Assembly: GCF_938041965.1 (NCBI RefSeq)
Contig: NZ_CALISE010000001.1
Span: 29,563-93,562, forward strand
Source of the DNA: an uncultured Mogibacterium sp.
GTDB lineage: Bacteria; Bacillota; Clostridia; Peptostreptococcales; Anaerovoracaceae
Length of the DNA: 64,000 nt
Reading direction: 5' to 3'
Below, one piece after another: positions 43,782 to 53,745 of this stretch. The translations under genes and the position numbers were made by a program. The notes under the pieces are model-generated. The model was not told the origin of the DNA. It saw only the letters and a program-made list of their open reading frames with translations, and searched no databases. Each line of letters opens with the position of its first letter. Position 1 is the stretch's first letter.

Positions 43782-44554
43782 AGAAAATCTTCGGAAATAT
43801 GTATTTGATAATAATAATGCTCTTCCTGTATTTGCCGATTCTAACGCTCATATTCCTATCATTCAACGAGAGTCGTTCGATGTCGGTATTTACGAGATTT
43901 TCGCTTAAGTGGTACCAGGAGATGTTCCACAGCAGACTCATACTGGGAGCTATTGTAAATACATTTTCGATAGCTATCTTAGCTTCACTTATTGCAACTG
44001 TAATCGGTACTTTGGCAGTGCTCGGAATTGAGTCGCTAAGACCTGGTGCGCAGCAGACTCTCCTTGCAGTGAACAACATACCTATGCTCAACGCTGATAT
44101 CGTAACTGGTATCTCGCTGATGCTATCGTTCCTGCTATTTGGAGTATCGCTAGGCTATATGACTATACTATTCTCACATGTTACGTTCTGTATACCGTAC
44201 GTGATACTTTCAGTACGGCCGAGACTTAACAAGAGGACGGATACCCTTTTTGAAGCGGCGATGGACCTAGGGGCTTCACGTTCATATGCTTTTAGAAAGG
44301 TCGTTCTTCCTGAACTCATGCCGGGAATACTATCTGGTGCACTTCTCTCGTTTACGATGTCAGTAGACGACTTCGTAGTTACACACTTTACCAGGGGTGC
44401 AGGTATCAACACTATATCGACACTCATATATAGCGAGGTGAAGATCGGCATCAGGCCATCGCTATATGCGCTATCTACGATTATATTTTTGATAGCTCTA
44501 ATAGCACTATTGATCGTCAATGTGAATAGGGATAAGGAGCCAAAAAGAGCATGA
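43778..44554 (+). CDS. potC: spermidine/putrescine ABC transporter permease PotC
   Basis: A 258-residue permease with six membrane segments. The EAA loop is EAAMDLGASRSYAFRKVVLPELMPGI. The start overlaps the potB stop as ATGA, and GGAGAGGAGG lies upstream in potB. It ends in a basic tail (NRDKEPKRA). Confidence 0.92.
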   Translation: MKKIFGNMYLIIIMLFLYLPILTLIFLSFNESRSMSVFTRFSLKWYQEMFHSRLILGAIVNTFSIAILASLIATVIGTLAVLGIESLRPGAQQTLLAVNNIPMLNADIVTGISLMLSFLLFGVSLGYMTILFSHVTFCIPYVILSVRPRLNKRTDTLFEAAMDLGASRSYAFRKVVLPELMPGILSGALLSFTMSVDDFVVTHFTRGAGINTISTLIYSEVKIGIRPSLYALSTIIFLIALIALLIVNVNRDKEPKRA

Positions 44555-45597
44555 AGAAGTTGATAATGGGATCTCTGTTACTGCTGCTACTTCTTACAAT
44601 GACAGGATGTAGAAGTGGCGAAAATGGAGAGGTTTATGTATACAGCTATGGAGATTACTACGACCCGGAGGTTGTTGCTGATTTTGAAGCTGATACTGGG
44701 ATAAGAGTAATTCAGGATACGTATGATACTGCAGAGGAGATGTACCCTATAATAAAGAATGGCTCTGCGAACTACGATGTGGTGTGCACGTCAGATTATA
44801 TGATAAGCAAGATGAGGGACGAGAATCTGCTGCAGAAATTGGACAAAAAGAATATCAGAAACATTAAAAATCTTGATGAAGACTACATGAGAAAAGCCGA
44901 GGAGTATGATCCAGGCAATGAATATTCTGTTCCGTACCTGGTCGGTGTTTCTGGGATTTTATACAATAAGAAGATGGTGAAGGGCAAGACGATAGACTCG
45001 TGGAACGTATTATGGGATCCTGATTTTAAGAACAACATAGTCATGCAGGATAGTGTACGCGATGCTTTTGCAATCTCGCTCCTCAGACTTGGTTATTCAC
45101 CTAACACCACAAATCCTAAGGAAATTGAAGAGGCGAAGAATGCACTTAAGGAGCAGAAGAAGCTAGTATATAAATACGCAAATGATTCGGCGAGAGATCT
45201 GCTAGCAGATAAATCAGCTGCAATTGGCGTTGTGTGGAATGGTGAATACAACTATACGCACGATCTCAATAAAGATATTGAATTTGTGGTTCCTAAGGAA
45301 GGAGCGGAGTTCTTTATCGATTCTTGGGTTGTACCTAAGAGTGCTCGCAACAAGCGAAATGCTGAAAGATTCATAAACTACATGTGCAAAGCGAAAGCGG
45401 CTAAGCGAAATTTTGACTACATATATTATACGACGCCGAACACTGCAGCGATTAAGATGATTCCCTCAAAGTACGTTTCAAACCCTGCGCTATTTCCTAG
45501 CAAAGAGACGATTGCTCGCTGTACGCTGTTAAGGAATCTCGATCCTGATACGACTAAGTTATATAGCGATAGCTGGAAGGAAGTAAAGTCAAAATAG
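44551..45597 (+). CDS. potD: spermidine/putrescine-binding lipoprotein PotD
   Basis: A 348-residue solute-binding lipoprotein. The signal peptide ends in a TMTGC lipobox, so Cys20 would carry lipid and anchor it outside the membrane. The mature part starts with VYVYSYGDYYDPEVVADFE, typical of PotD/PotF proteins, and continues as a type II binding fold. It overlaps potC as ATGA. It delivers polyamine to PotBC. Confidence 0.92.
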   Translation: MKKLIMGSLLLLLLLTMTGCRSGENGEVYVYSYGDYYDPEVVADFEADTGIRVIQDTYDTAEEMYPIIKNGSANYDVVCTSDYMISKMRDENLLQKLDKKNIRNIKNLDEDYMRKAEEYDPGNEYSVPYLVGVSGILYNKKMVKGKTIDSWNVLWDPDFKNNIVMQDSVRDAFAISLLRLGYSPNTTNPKEIEEAKNALKEQKKLVYKYANDSARDLLADKSAAIGVVWNGEYNYTHDLNKDIEFVVPKEGAEFFIDSWVVPKSARNKRNAERFINYMCKAKAAKRNFDYIYYTTPNTAAIKMIPSKYVSNPALFPSKETIARCTLLRNLDPDTTKLYSDSWKEVKSK

Positions 45598-45622
45598 GAT
45601 ACACATAAAGCGGAGATAGACG

Positions 45623-46495
45623 ATGAACGATAGACAGATAAAAGCTTTTGTAGAAGCAGCAAGGCTTCTTAATTTCACAAAGGCCGCTGATAAGCTATAC
45701 GTGCCACAATCTCAAGTCAGTCGTGCGATTAAGGGACTTGAGGATGAACTAGGGGTTATATTATTTAACAGGGAAAACTCTAGAAGCATAAAGCTATCAC
45801 TCGCTGGTGAGAAATACTATAGTCTTTTTAAGAGGTTCGATGCTGAACTTGCCAAAACGAGAGAGTCACTTAGGGATGAGACGCATGAGCTGAGGCTCGG
45901 ATACAACATCGGGTGGAATATATCACATTTTCTCCCACAAGTAATAGATAAATGCCGTAAGACATACGATGATTTCTCGGTTAGAATTGAATGCCTTAGC
46001 TTCGAGACACTCATGAACAAGCTTCAGTCAGGACAACTAGATGCGGTGTTATCACTGGATGATTATATGCAGGGCACTTCGGAATTGGGAATCAAATACG
46101 AAGTCGTGACCGAGGTTAATCGTTCTATAATATATTCGCATAAACTTCTAGATAAGAAGGTTACTAGTCCAAAGGAGCTAAAGGGTGTAAAGATGTTTGT
46201 CGCTGAAGATCCAAAGCTGCGTGAAATTATCTCACTCATAGGGTTTAATCTTAGGCCGTACAACTTCATACCAGAGATTGAAGTGGTCCCTAATCTTGAG
46301 TCGATGTTTGCAAATGTGCAAAATGCAAGAGGTATCATGCTGGCAGACGAATGGGTAGCTATAGGAGGCGGAACGGAAATTCACTCGATTGGGATAAGCA
46401 GTAAAGCAAATGTCGCCTTGGCTTGGCACGAAAACGCATTGAACAGAGAGGTTGCATTATTTAAAGAAGAGCTACAGGAATACTTTAAAGATTAG
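45623..46495 (+). CDS. LysR family transcriptional regulator
   Basis: A 290-residue LysR regulator: helix-turn-helix LLNFTKAADKLYVPQSQVSRAIKGLE (about 15-40) and a ligand-binding domain from about 88. It lies 25 bases after potD in the same direction, so it could be the fifth gene of that operon. The target genes may be pot or the LVIVD gene downstream; the sequence gives no ligand. A strong terminator at 46535 ends the unit. Confidence 0.85.
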   Translation: MNDRQIKAFVEAARLLNFTKAADKLYVPQSQVSRAIKGLEDELGVILFNRENSRSIKLSLAGEKYYSLFKRFDAELAKTRESLRDETHELRLGYNIGWNISHFLPQVIDKCRKTYDDFSVRIECLSFETLMNKLQSGQLDAVLSLDDYMQGTSELGIKYEVVTEVNRSIIYSHKLLDKKVTSPKELKGVKMFVAEDPKLREIISLIGFNLRPYNFIPEIEVVPNLESMFANVQNARGIMLADEWVAIGGGTEIHSIGISSKANVALAWHENALNREVALFKEELQEYFKD

Positions 46496-46534
46496 ATATT
46501 CATAGAATATAAATAGCAAAAATGTTGATATATG

Positions 46535-46577
46535 ATAGATATCAATGCAAAATACGCATTGATATCTATTCGTTTTT
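46535..46577 (+). terminator. terminator after pot/LysR operon
   Basis: ATAGATATCAATGC (46535-46548) pairs perfectly with GCATTGATATCTAT (46556-46569), followed by TCG and six T. Confidence 0.88.
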
Positions 46578-46667
46578 TGTGGGTTCTAATAGATCGACTT
46601 AGGTGATAGTCTATAGTCATTAATTAGTTAAGTATGAGATTTATATATAAAATATAAGGAGGGTAAC

Positions 46668-48017
46668 ATGTCTAGAAGAGAAGAGATGCTTTTTAAAAAC
46701 ACTGAGTTCGTAGGTTATTCGGATTTGAACAAGAAACCTGGTTTTCAGATGGGAATGCACCGTACTAAGGATGGCAGATATTATCTTTATACCGCTTGCT
46801 TCCGTGACAATGGGTTTAACATCGTAGATGTTACAGATCCTGCAAATCCAGTTGCAAAGTGGGTTGAGGGAGACTGGGTTGGTGAAGTTCATGACGGGCA
46901 GAGTCTTGCTAAACTGCAGGTAGCTGATGGCAAATTGATCGCTTGCTATGGTGGTACTATGAGAGTTCTACATGGTACTCACGAGCAACCATATTGGGGT
47001 GGGTTCAAGATTTACGACATAGAGTCGGATCCTTTAAATCCTAAGCTGCTCGGACAGTTTGAGTGCGAAGATGGACCAGGAGTTCATCGTAGCTTCTACA
47101 ATGGTGGAGACTACGCATATATTATGGGCAGTAAACGTAACTTCAGAGGGTATATCCTAAGAATTGTAGATATCTCGGACCCAACTAATCCAACTGAAGT
47201 CGGAAGTTGGTGGGCAGATGGACAGTATCTCGGTAACAAGAAGGCATCTGACATGCCGGAGGTCGGGACTGAACCATTTATGAAGCTCCCTAATGGACAT
47301 GCAATAACGGTAAAAGATGATGTCGTATATGCAGCTTTTCCTAATGTAGGATTTTGCATGATCGATGTGCACGACAAGAGTAGACCTAGACTTCTTGGAA
47401 ACGTCTCTCTAAATCCTCCATTCAGTAACGGTCAGTCGGGAGCAGCTGTGCATACAGCAATGCCTCTTGGAGATAGACCATTTGCCATTGTTACCACAGA
47501 AGGCGAGAGAACATGGTATTTCGATAACAATAGAGAAGAAGGGATGTTCCATAAGATTACTAGTCAGCCTATGAATATCATTGGAATGATTGAGACATCT
47601 GATAAAGAGAACCCAGCACTCATCTCGGTATTTCCATACCCAGAGGTACCAGAAGCGTATAAGAAGTGTCACGGCGAGAACTTCAACATCATCGATGGTC
47701 AGAGGGTGGTATTTGGACCACATAACATGTTCGATGCGTTCGGACAGGACTGCCTCGAGAGCAGAGATGACAGAGTGTATAACTGCCACTTCCAGGCAGG
47801 TCTTCGTATTTATGATGTTTCAGATCCGTTCGTACCAAAGGAGATTGCCTACTTCATGCCACCAGATCCAGAATGTACTTGGTTTGATATCGATGAAGGT
47901 ACGCTATTCCCTGGACCACATGTTGGACATGCTGAGGACTGCATAGTAGATGATAGAGGATACATCTACGTAGATACATATCAGGATGGACTCTATATCG
48001 TTCGCTGTACGGTATAG
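46668..48017 (+). CDS. LVIVD repeat-containing protein (beta-propeller-like)
   Basis: A 449-residue protein without signal peptide or membrane segment. Repeats resembling LVIVD units appear as FNIVDVTDPANPVAKW, FKIYDIESDPLNPKLL, LRIVDISDPTNPTEV, FCMIDVHDKSRPRLL and LRIYDVSDPFVPKEI, which suggests a beta-propeller. It is rich in Trp, His and acidic residues near the end (GPHVGHAEDC). The enzymatic or binding role is unknown. Absence of a signal peptide implies a cytoplasmic place, unlike many LVIVD proteins. GGAGGG precedes the ATG. Confidence 0.75.
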   Translation: MSRREEMLFKNTEFVGYSDLNKKPGFQMGMHRTKDGRYYLYTACFRDNGFNIVDVTDPANPVAKWVEGDWVGEVHDGQSLAKLQVADGKLIACYGGTMRVLHGTHEQPYWGGFKIYDIESDPLNPKLLGQFECEDGPGVHRSFYNGGDYAYIMGSKRNFRGYILRIVDISDPTNPTEVGSWWADGQYLGNKKASDMPEVGTEPFMKLPNGHAITVKDDVVYAAFPNVGFCMIDVHDKSRPRLLGNVSLNPPFSNGQSGAAVHTAMPLGDRPFAIVTTEGERTWYFDNNREEGMFHKITSQPMNIIGMIETSDKENPALISVFPYPEVPEAYKKCHGENFNIIDGQRVVFGPHNMFDAFGQDCLESRDDRVYNCHFQAGLRIYDVSDPFVPKEIAYFMPPDPECTWFDIDEGTLFPGPHVGHAEDCIVDDRGYIYVDTYQDGLYIVRCTV

Positions 48018-48073
48018 ATATAGATTAAAAAATCTTAATTTACCGAAAATGATAACCGTGTGATTAAAATTTG

Positions 48074-48107
48074 GCGACTTCCGCTATTAGGAGGTCGCTA
48101 TTTTTTT
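48074..48107 (+). terminator. terminator after LVIVD gene
   Basis: GCGACTTCC (48074-48082) pairs with GGAGGTCGC (48090-48098) with one G-T, followed by TATTTTTTT. Confidence 0.85.
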
Positions 48108-48299
48108 CACTTTTCTTTGATAAAGTGTCCAAAATAAAAAGGTATTGATTATTTTTATTTTAAGCCCGATAAATCATTGTAATTATTGAAGTTTTTAATA
48201 TAGCTAAAATTCTTTAGGTATTTAGAGTGTTATTTGTTACAATAGGCAGGAATGTATCACAAGGATGATGCGTTTGAAGGTATGATTGGAGGTAACAAA

Positions 48300-48842
48300 A
48301 TGAAAGTAAATGCAAAATCTATCGATTTAGCGAAGGTACAGGCTGAGGCTGAAGAGTCATATCGCAAGGGATTCTTCTGCTGTGAGGCAGTTATGGAAGT
48401 TATTATGGATAACTTTGAGCTAGATGTTCCACATGAGATTATCAAGATGGCATCTGGTATGGCAATCGGTGTTGGCAAATCTGGATGTATCTGCGGTGCT
48501 CTCAACGGTGGTGTGCTAGCAATAAGCATGTTCTTCGGTAGAGATGAGCAAAGGGGACCTAAGGATCCAGAGGTTGTAAAATGCATGAGCATGACAAATG
48601 AACTTCACGACTGGTTTAGAGAGAATAACACAAAGAAGGCAGCATGTTGCCGTGTTCTTACAAGAGAATTTGATATGAGCCAGGGTGGTCATAAGTCGCA
48701 GTGCATCTACTATACAGGAATGTGTGCTGCAAAGACCGCAGAAATACTCGCTCGTGAACTTGGGATCGAGACTACTGGGGAAATCAAAGTCCTTTCTCAT
48801 GACGACTATCTCAAGACTAGAACTACGCCACTTGAAGCTTAA
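48300..48842 (+). CDS. C_GCAxxG_C_C family protein
   Basis: A 180-residue Cys-rich protein of the C_GCAxxG_C_C family (probable redox or metal-binding). It has FFCCEAV, KSGCICGALNGGV (the GCAxxG-like motif), KAACCRVLT and a late CIYYTGMC. Eight or more Cys are conserved-looking. The function is unknown; members are often near transporters or redox enzymes. The ATG at 48300 has GGAGG seven bases upstream; an in-frame ATG at 48252 is weaker. It ends 34 bases before the TDT transporter. Confidence 0.83.
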   Translation: MKVNAKSIDLAKVQAEAEESYRKGFFCCEAVMEVIMDNFELDVPHEIIKMASGMAIGVGKSGCICGALNGGVLAISMFFGRDEQRGPKDPEVVKCMSMTNELHDWFRENNTKKAACCRVLTREFDMSQGGHKSQCIYYTGMCAAKTAEILARELGIETTGEIKVLSHDDYLKTRTTPLEA

Positions 48843-48876
48843 AAATTGTTTTTTGTAGAGAACGGAGAATGTGATT

Positions 48877-49797
48877 ATGATTAAGAAAGTACCTTTTCCC
48901 ATATGTGGTGTGATGCTTGGAACAGCTGCCCTCGGAAATCTACTGCAGAGTTATTCGGATACGGCTCGAAATGTCTGTGGAATCTTGGCGACATTTTTAT
49001 TGGTTTTAATACTGTTAAAGCTCGCAAAATATCCGAGTACAATAAAAGAAGATTTGGATACTCCTGTAATGGCTGGAGTAGCAGCGACTTTTCCAATGGC
49101 GCTAATGATACTCAGTACCTACGTTAAACCATTTATAGGGCAAGGCGCATACTTTGTCTGGATATTCGCTATAGTATTACATATTATACTAATCGTATAT
49201 TTTACAGTGAAGTTCGTATTGAAGTATGATCAGAAAAAGGTCTTCACGACTTGGTTCATCGTATATGTAGGAATTGCAGTTGCAGGAGTAACTGCACCTG
49301 CGTATGAAAAGACTGGGTTTGGAGCAGCGACATTCTGGTTCGGACTAATTACACTAATCCCACTTCTTGTGATAGTTATCAAGAGGTATACAGTGCATCC
49401 ACTGCCGGACCCCGTTAAACCGCTTACTGGAATATTTGCAGCGCCTATGAGTCTTTGTATCGCGGCATACATTCAGTCAGTTCAAGTTAAGAACTATACA
49501 CTGCTTATGGGGATGTTCGTAGTAGCAACAGTACTGTATGTATATTCTCTAGTTGTCTCTCTTGGATTACTGAAGAAGTTCTATCCGAGCTTTGCGGGAT
49601 TCACTTTTCCTTTTGTAATCAGTGCGATTGCTACTAAGCAGACGATGGCGTGTTCTGCTCTCATGGGGCACCCGCTTCCGTGGTTAAGCAATATCGTTCT
49701 AGCTGAAACGGTTATAGCAACAGCATTTGTAGCATTTGTTTATGTGAAGTACATGGTGTTTATATTTGCTGGAAATGCAGGTCATGAAGGCAAATAG
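48877..49797 (+). CDS. TDT (tellurite-resistance/dicarboxylate transporter) family protein
   Basis: A 306-residue membrane protein with about ten hydrophobic segments, matching the TehA/Mae1-like TDT family. It starts KKVPFPICGVMLGTAALGNLLQ, and the late FTFPFVISAIATK stretch is typical. Members move anions such as C4-dicarboxylates, sulfite or chloride; the substrate here is unknown. The ATG at 48877 is placed eight bases after GGAG; GTG at 48871 is possible. It is likely co-transcribed with the C_GCAxxG_C_C gene. Confidence 0.85.
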   Translation: MIKKVPFPICGVMLGTAALGNLLQSYSDTARNVCGILATFLLVLILLKLAKYPSTIKEDLDTPVMAGVAATFPMALMILSTYVKPFIGQGAYFVWIFAIVLHIILIVYFTVKFVLKYDQKKVFTTWFIVYVGIAVAGVTAPAYEKTGFGAATFWFGLITLIPLLVIVIKRYTVHPLPDPVKPLTGIFAAPMSLCIAAYIQSVQVKNYTLLMGMFVVATVLYVYSLVVSLGLLKKFYPSFAGFTFPFVISAIATKQTMACSALMGHPLPWLSNIVLAETVIATAFVAFVYVKYMVFIFAGNAGHEGK

Positions 49798-49878
49798 CGA
49801 AATCGCATCAATAAATAAAACTGTTGCGAAAATGCAAGAAAACAAGATTCTTAAAAGAGGGATCTAATATGAATATTG

Positions 49879-49911
49879 ATAGACCTCGGACTATGTCAGA
49901 GGTCTATTTTA
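49879..49911 (+). terminator. terminator after TDT gene
   Basis: ATAGACCTC (49879-49887) pairs with GAGGTCTAT (49899-49907), followed by TTTTAG. A short upstream T-run is absent, so mainly plus-strand. Confidence 0.75.
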
Positions 49912-49971
49912 GTGTGAACAGATGCTGATAGCTACTTCACGAAAAAAACATATAGCAATCCATTTTATGGG

Positions 49972-50000
49972 TTGACACATTGAGTATGTAATAGTAGACT
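49972..50000 (+). promoter_or_regulatory. sigma-A promoter of hrcA operon
   Basis: TTGACA (49972-49977) and TAGACT (49995-50000) are 17 bases apart and lie just upstream of CIRCE, so HrcA would block initiation. Confidence 0.8.
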
Positions 50001-50011
50001 ATGTGTAGTGA

Positions 50012-50038
50012 TTAGCACTCCACATTAATGAGTGCTAA
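50012..50038 (+). promoter_or_regulatory. CIRCE operator
   Basis: TTAGCACTC (50012-50020), nine bases, then GAGTGCTAA (50030-50038): an exact CIRCE inverted repeat, the binding site of the HrcA repressor. Confidence 0.97.
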
Positions 50039-50067
50039 CAAAAATCTTGAGGACAGGAGGGAGAGCA

Positions 50068-51117
50068 TTGGATATAAGTGAGAGAAAACTTCAGATCCTC
50101 CAGGCAATTATTACTGATTATGTTAAAAGTGCGGAACCTGTCGGCTCGCGATCACTTGCTAAGAAGTATGGACTAGGCGTCAGCCCAGCTACGATTAGAA
50201 ATGAAATGGCTGATTTAGAAGAGCTTGGTTACCTGACCCATCCTCACACTTCGGCAGGCCGTGTACCTTCTGACAAGGCTTACAGACTCTATGTAAATAG
50301 TCTCATGAGTAAGCACGATCTTTCGCCAGAGGAAAAAGAGATTATTAACGAGAGAATGCAGGTGAGTGTGGCTGAGTTTAATCAGACACTTCAGCAGGCC
50401 GCAGAGCTTCTATCTGATATTACAAAACTTGCATCCTTTGCGATGACACCATCAGCAAGCTGCGACACGTTAAAGTTCATAAGGCTGCTTCCAGTAGATG
50501 AAGCCACAATCGTGTTAATGATAGTTTCGGATACAGGTAATGTTAACAATACTACGCTTAAAGTGGATGTTCCATATACACCTGAGTCTTTAGAGGTTTT
50601 GAGCAAGTCGATGACGTATAACTATAAGGGGACTACGATAGATGAGGCCCTTAAGAAATCGATTATCGCAGATTTCAATTCTGACCTTGAGGCGATGAGT
50701 CCGCTAGCAAGCAAGATTATGCCTAACTTTATGAAGACGCTTGAGGATATGCTCAATGTCAATCTATACATGGAAGGCTTGACCAATATATTCAATATTC
50801 CTGAGTACAGCAGCATTGATAAGGCAAAAGCTTTTATCGAGCTAGTTAGCAAGAAGGATGAATTTGCGAAGGACATGCTCCAGCGTGACGATGGAATAAT
50901 CGTGACTATAGGAGATGAAAATAACGATTCTTCGATGAAAGATTGCTCGCTTGTAACAGCGACATACCATGTAGATGGTAAATTGATAGGAAAGATCGGT
51001 GTAATTGGACCGACACGTATGAACTACAGCGAGGTTACTTCTATTATGGAGTATCTGACTGAGAACCTCAGTAAATCGTTCTTGCTAAGCGAGGGAAAGG
51101 AAATTAAGGATGACTGA
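50068..51117 (+). CDS. hrcA: heat-inducible transcription repressor HrcA
   Basis: A 349-residue repressor that binds CIRCE and is released on heat shock. The N-terminal winged helix (SERKLQILQAIITDYVKSAEPVGSRSL; PATIRNEMADLEELGYLTHPHTSAGR) is typical, followed by a GAF-like domain. The start is TTG at 50068, after AGGAGGG. It is first in hrcA-grpE-dnaK-dnaJ and autoregulated through the CIRCE site 30 bases upstream. The stop overlaps grpE by 8 bases. Confidence 0.95.
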   Translation: MDISERKLQILQAIITDYVKSAEPVGSRSLAKKYGLGVSPATIRNEMADLEELGYLTHPHTSAGRVPSDKAYRLYVNSLMSKHDLSPEEKEIINERMQVSVAEFNQTLQQAAELLSDITKLASFAMTPSASCDTLKFIRLLPVDEATIVLMIVSDTGNVNNTTLKVDVPYTPESLEVLSKSMTYNYKGTTIDEALKKSIIADFNSDLEAMSPLASKIMPNFMKTLEDMLNVNLYMEGLTNIFNIPEYSSIDKAKAFIELVSKKDEFAKDMLQRDDGIIVTIGDENNDSSMKDCSLVTATYHVDGKLIGKIGVIGPTRMNYSEVTSIMEYLTENLSKSFLLSEGKEIKDD

Positions 51118-51736
51118 AGAGAAAAAGATTAATGGCGATCAAGCTGAAGCTCAGACGAAAGCGACAGAAGAGCTTAAGACTGAAACTTCAGATTCAATAG
51201 ATAACAATATGGAAAATGAAACAACATCAAAAGAAGATGAGCAGCCTGAATCCTCCGAAAGTTCCGAGGATAATGCTTCGGAGGCCGCTGCCGAAGATAA
51301 TAGCAAGAAAGCGGAAGCTGAAGAAAATGGCGATGCAAAATACCTTAGACTGATGGCAGAGTTTCAGAACTATAAGAAGCGAGTTGCAAAGGAGAAGTCC
51401 GATATACATTCTTATGCAAATGAAAAGATTGTAACTGAACTACTCGAGGTGCTTGATAATTTCGAGAGAGCGCTCACGACTGATAATTCCACAGATGTAG
51501 AAGGTTATGCGCAGGGCATGAAACTTATCTTTGATCAATTGCTCGGAGTGCTCACGAAGTCTGGACTTGTGGAAGTGAAGGCTCTTGGTGAAGAGTTTGA
51601 TCCTAACATGCATAACGCAGTTATGACAGCAGATAGTGAAGAGTACGACAGCAATAAGGTTTGTAACGTGCTCCAGAAGGGATATACCCTTAACGGAAAG
51701 GTCATTAGACCTTCGATGGTTACTGTCGCAAAGTAG
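51110..51736 (+). CDS. grpE: nucleotide exchange factor GrpE
   Basis: A 208-residue protein that speeds ADP release from DnaK. The first 75 or so residues are acidic and low complexity (Glu/Ser/Asp/Asn), then YLRLMAEFQNYKKRVAKEK forms the long coiled coil, and VEVKALGEEFDPNMHNAVM with VLQKGYTLNGKVIRPSMVTV the beta domain. The ATG lies inside hrcA. Confidence 0.94.
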   Translation: MTEEKKINGDQAEAQTKATEELKTETSDSIDNNMENETTSKEDEQPESSESSEDNASEAAAEDNSKKAEAEENGDAKYLRLMAEFQNYKKRVAKEKSDIHSYANEKIVTELLEVLDNFERALTTDNSTDVEGYAQGMKLIFDQLLGVLTKSGLVEVKALGEEFDPNMHNAVMTADSEEYDSNKVCNVLQKGYTLNGKVIRPSMVTVAK

Positions 51737-51807
51737 TGCGGTAGCACAAAAGGCGAGTACATAAAATTAGTAAATTAAGATTTCTTATATGAAAGGAAGT
51801 AAATAAA

Positions 51808-53661
51808 ATGAGTAAGATTATTGGAATTGATTTAGGAACAACAAATAGCTGTGTAGCCGTTCTAGAGGGCGGAGAACCAGTGGTAATCGCAAATGCAGAG
51901 GGTGCAAGAACGACTCCATCTGTAGTTGCATTTACAAAGAATGGTGAGAGACTAGTAGGAGAGACTGCTAAGAGACAGGCTATAACTAACCCAGATAGAA
52001 CAATCGCTTCTATCAAGAGACACATGGGTGAGAACTACACTGTAGAGATTGATGGCAAGAGCTACACTCCACAGGATATCTCAGCTATGATATTAGGAAA
52101 GCTTAAGGCAGATGCTGAAGCTTACCTCGGGGAGAAGGTTTCAGAGGCTGTAATCACAGTTCCTGCATACTTCTCCGATGCACAGAAGCAGGCTACAAAG
52201 GATGCTGGTAAGATTGCAGGACTCGATGTAAAGAGAATCATCAATGAGCCAACAGCTGCATCACTAGCTTACGGACTAGATAAGGCTGACGGATCACAGA
52301 AGATTCTCGTATACGATCTAGGTGGCGGTACATTCGATGTATCTGTACTTGAACTAGGAGACGGAGTATTTGAGGTACTAGCTACAAACGGAGATACACA
52401 TCTCGGCGGAGATGACTTCGATAACGCAGTTCTAAACTTCCTAGCTGACTCCTTCATGGCAGAGCATGGAATAGATCTTAGAAAAGACAACATGGCTCTA
52501 CAGAGACTAAAGGAAGCTGCAGAGAAGGCTAAGAAAGAGCTATCAAGTGCTCAGACAACTAAGATTAATCTGCCATTCATCACAGTTTCTGAAGCTGGCC
52601 CACTTCACATGGATATGGATCTTACAAGAGCTAGATTTGATCAGCTCACTAGCGATTTAGTGGATAGAAGTATTGAGCCTATGAAGAAGGCTATGGCAGA
52701 TGCTGGAGTAACTAACGCTGACATCTCTAAGGTAATCCTCGTTGGTGGTTCAACTCGTATTCCAGCAGTTCAGGCAGCAGTTCAGAAGGTAACCGGTAAA
52801 GAACCATTTAAGGGAATCAACCCTGACGAGTGCGTTGCAGTAGGTGCTGCGATTCAGGCTGGAGTACTCACAGGAGAGGTAAATGACGTGCTTCTGCTCG
52901 ACGTTACTCCACTATCACTTTCAATTGAGACACTAGGTGGTGTAGCAACAAAGCTGATCGAGAGAAATACTACTATTCCAACTAAGAAGAGTCAGATTTT
53001 CTCGACAGCAGCAGACAATCAGACAGCGGTAGATGTTCACGTAATGCAGGGTGAAAGAGAGATGGCTGCCGACAATATCACACTGGGTAGATTCCAGCTC
53101 ACAGGTATCGCTCCAGCTCCACGTGGAATTCCGCAGATTGAGGTTACATTTGACATCGATGCCAACGGTATCGTAAATGTAAGTGCTAAGGACCTAGGAA
53201 CTGGAAAAGAGCAGCAGATTACGATCACGTCTTCAACTAAGCTTTCTGAGGATGAGATTAACGCTAAGATCAAGGAAGCTGAGCAGTATGCTGAAGAGGA
53301 TAAGAAGAAGAAGGAGGAAGTCGAGGTTAAGAACCAGGCTGAAGGAATGCTCTTCGAGACCGAAAAGCAGATGAATGAACTCGGTGACAAGGTTACAGCT
53401 GATGAGAAGTCTAAAGTTGATGCTGCAAGGGAAGACCTTAAGAAGGCAGTAGAAGCTAACGATGTTGAAGATATCAAGGCTAAGATCGAGGCTCTAACAC
53501 AGGCATTCTATCCAATTTCATCGAGAATCTATCAGGAAGCTCAGCAGGCTCAGGCAAGCGCTGCAGGATCTGGTGAGCAGGCACAGGACAGCGCACAGAG
53601 TGTAGGTCCAAATGGCAACACTGTAGATGCTGACTATGAAGTGGTAGATGAAGACAAATAA
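51808..53661 (+). CDS. dnaK: chaperone DnaK (Hsp70)
   Basis: A 617-residue Hsp70. It starts [19 protein letters not shown], and [19 protein letters not shown] and the interdomain [16 protein letters not shown] linker are present. The C-terminal lid ends in a Gln/Ala-rich tail with [11 protein letters not shown]. It uses ATP cycles to fold proteins with DnaJ and GrpE. It follows grpE by 71 bases behind AAAGGAAG. Confidence 0.96.
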   Translation: MSKIIGIDLGTTNSCVAVLEGGEPVVIANAEGARTTPSVVAFTKNGERLVGETAKRQAITNPDRTIASIKRHMGENYTVEIDGKSYTPQDISAMILGKLKADAEAYLGEKVSEAVITVPAYFSDAQKQATKDAGKIAGLDVKRIINEPTAASLAYGLDKADGSQKILVYDLGGGTFDVSVLELGDGVFEVLATNGDTHLGGDDFDNAVLNFLADSFMAEHGIDLRKDNMALQRLKEAAEKAKKELSSAQTTKINLPFITVSEAGPLHMDMDLTRARFDQLTSDLVDRSIEPMKKAMADAGVTNADISKVILVGGSTRIPAVQAAVQKVTGKEPFKGINPDECVAVGAAIQAGVLTGEVNDVLLLDVTPLSLSIETLGGVATKLIERNTTIPTKKSQIFSTAADNQTAVDVHVMQGEREMAADNITLGRFQLTGIAPAPRGIPQIEVTFDIDANGIVNVSAKDLGTGKEQQITITSSTKLSEDEINAKIKEAEQYAEEDKKKKEEVEVKNQAEGMLFETEKQMNELGDKVTADEKSKVDAAREDLKKAVEANDVEDIKAKIEALTQAFYPISSRIYQEAQQAQASAAGSGEQAQDSAQSVGPNGNTVDADYEVVDEDK

Positions 53662-53682
53662 GTCTAAATACAGCAGGTGATT

Positions 53683-53707
53683 ACTGCCGGCACCTAGTGC
53701 CGGCAGT
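53683..53707 (+). other. stem-loop between dnaK and dnaJ
   Basis: ACTGCCGGCAC-CTA-GTGCCGGCAGT is a perfect 11-bp GC-rich stem with a three-base loop. No T-run follows, so it is likely a message stabiliser or partial block lowering dnaJ relative to dnaK. Confidence 0.6.
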
Positions 53708-53745
53708 TCACTGATTTAATAAATTTATCGTTGGAAGGAAATAAT

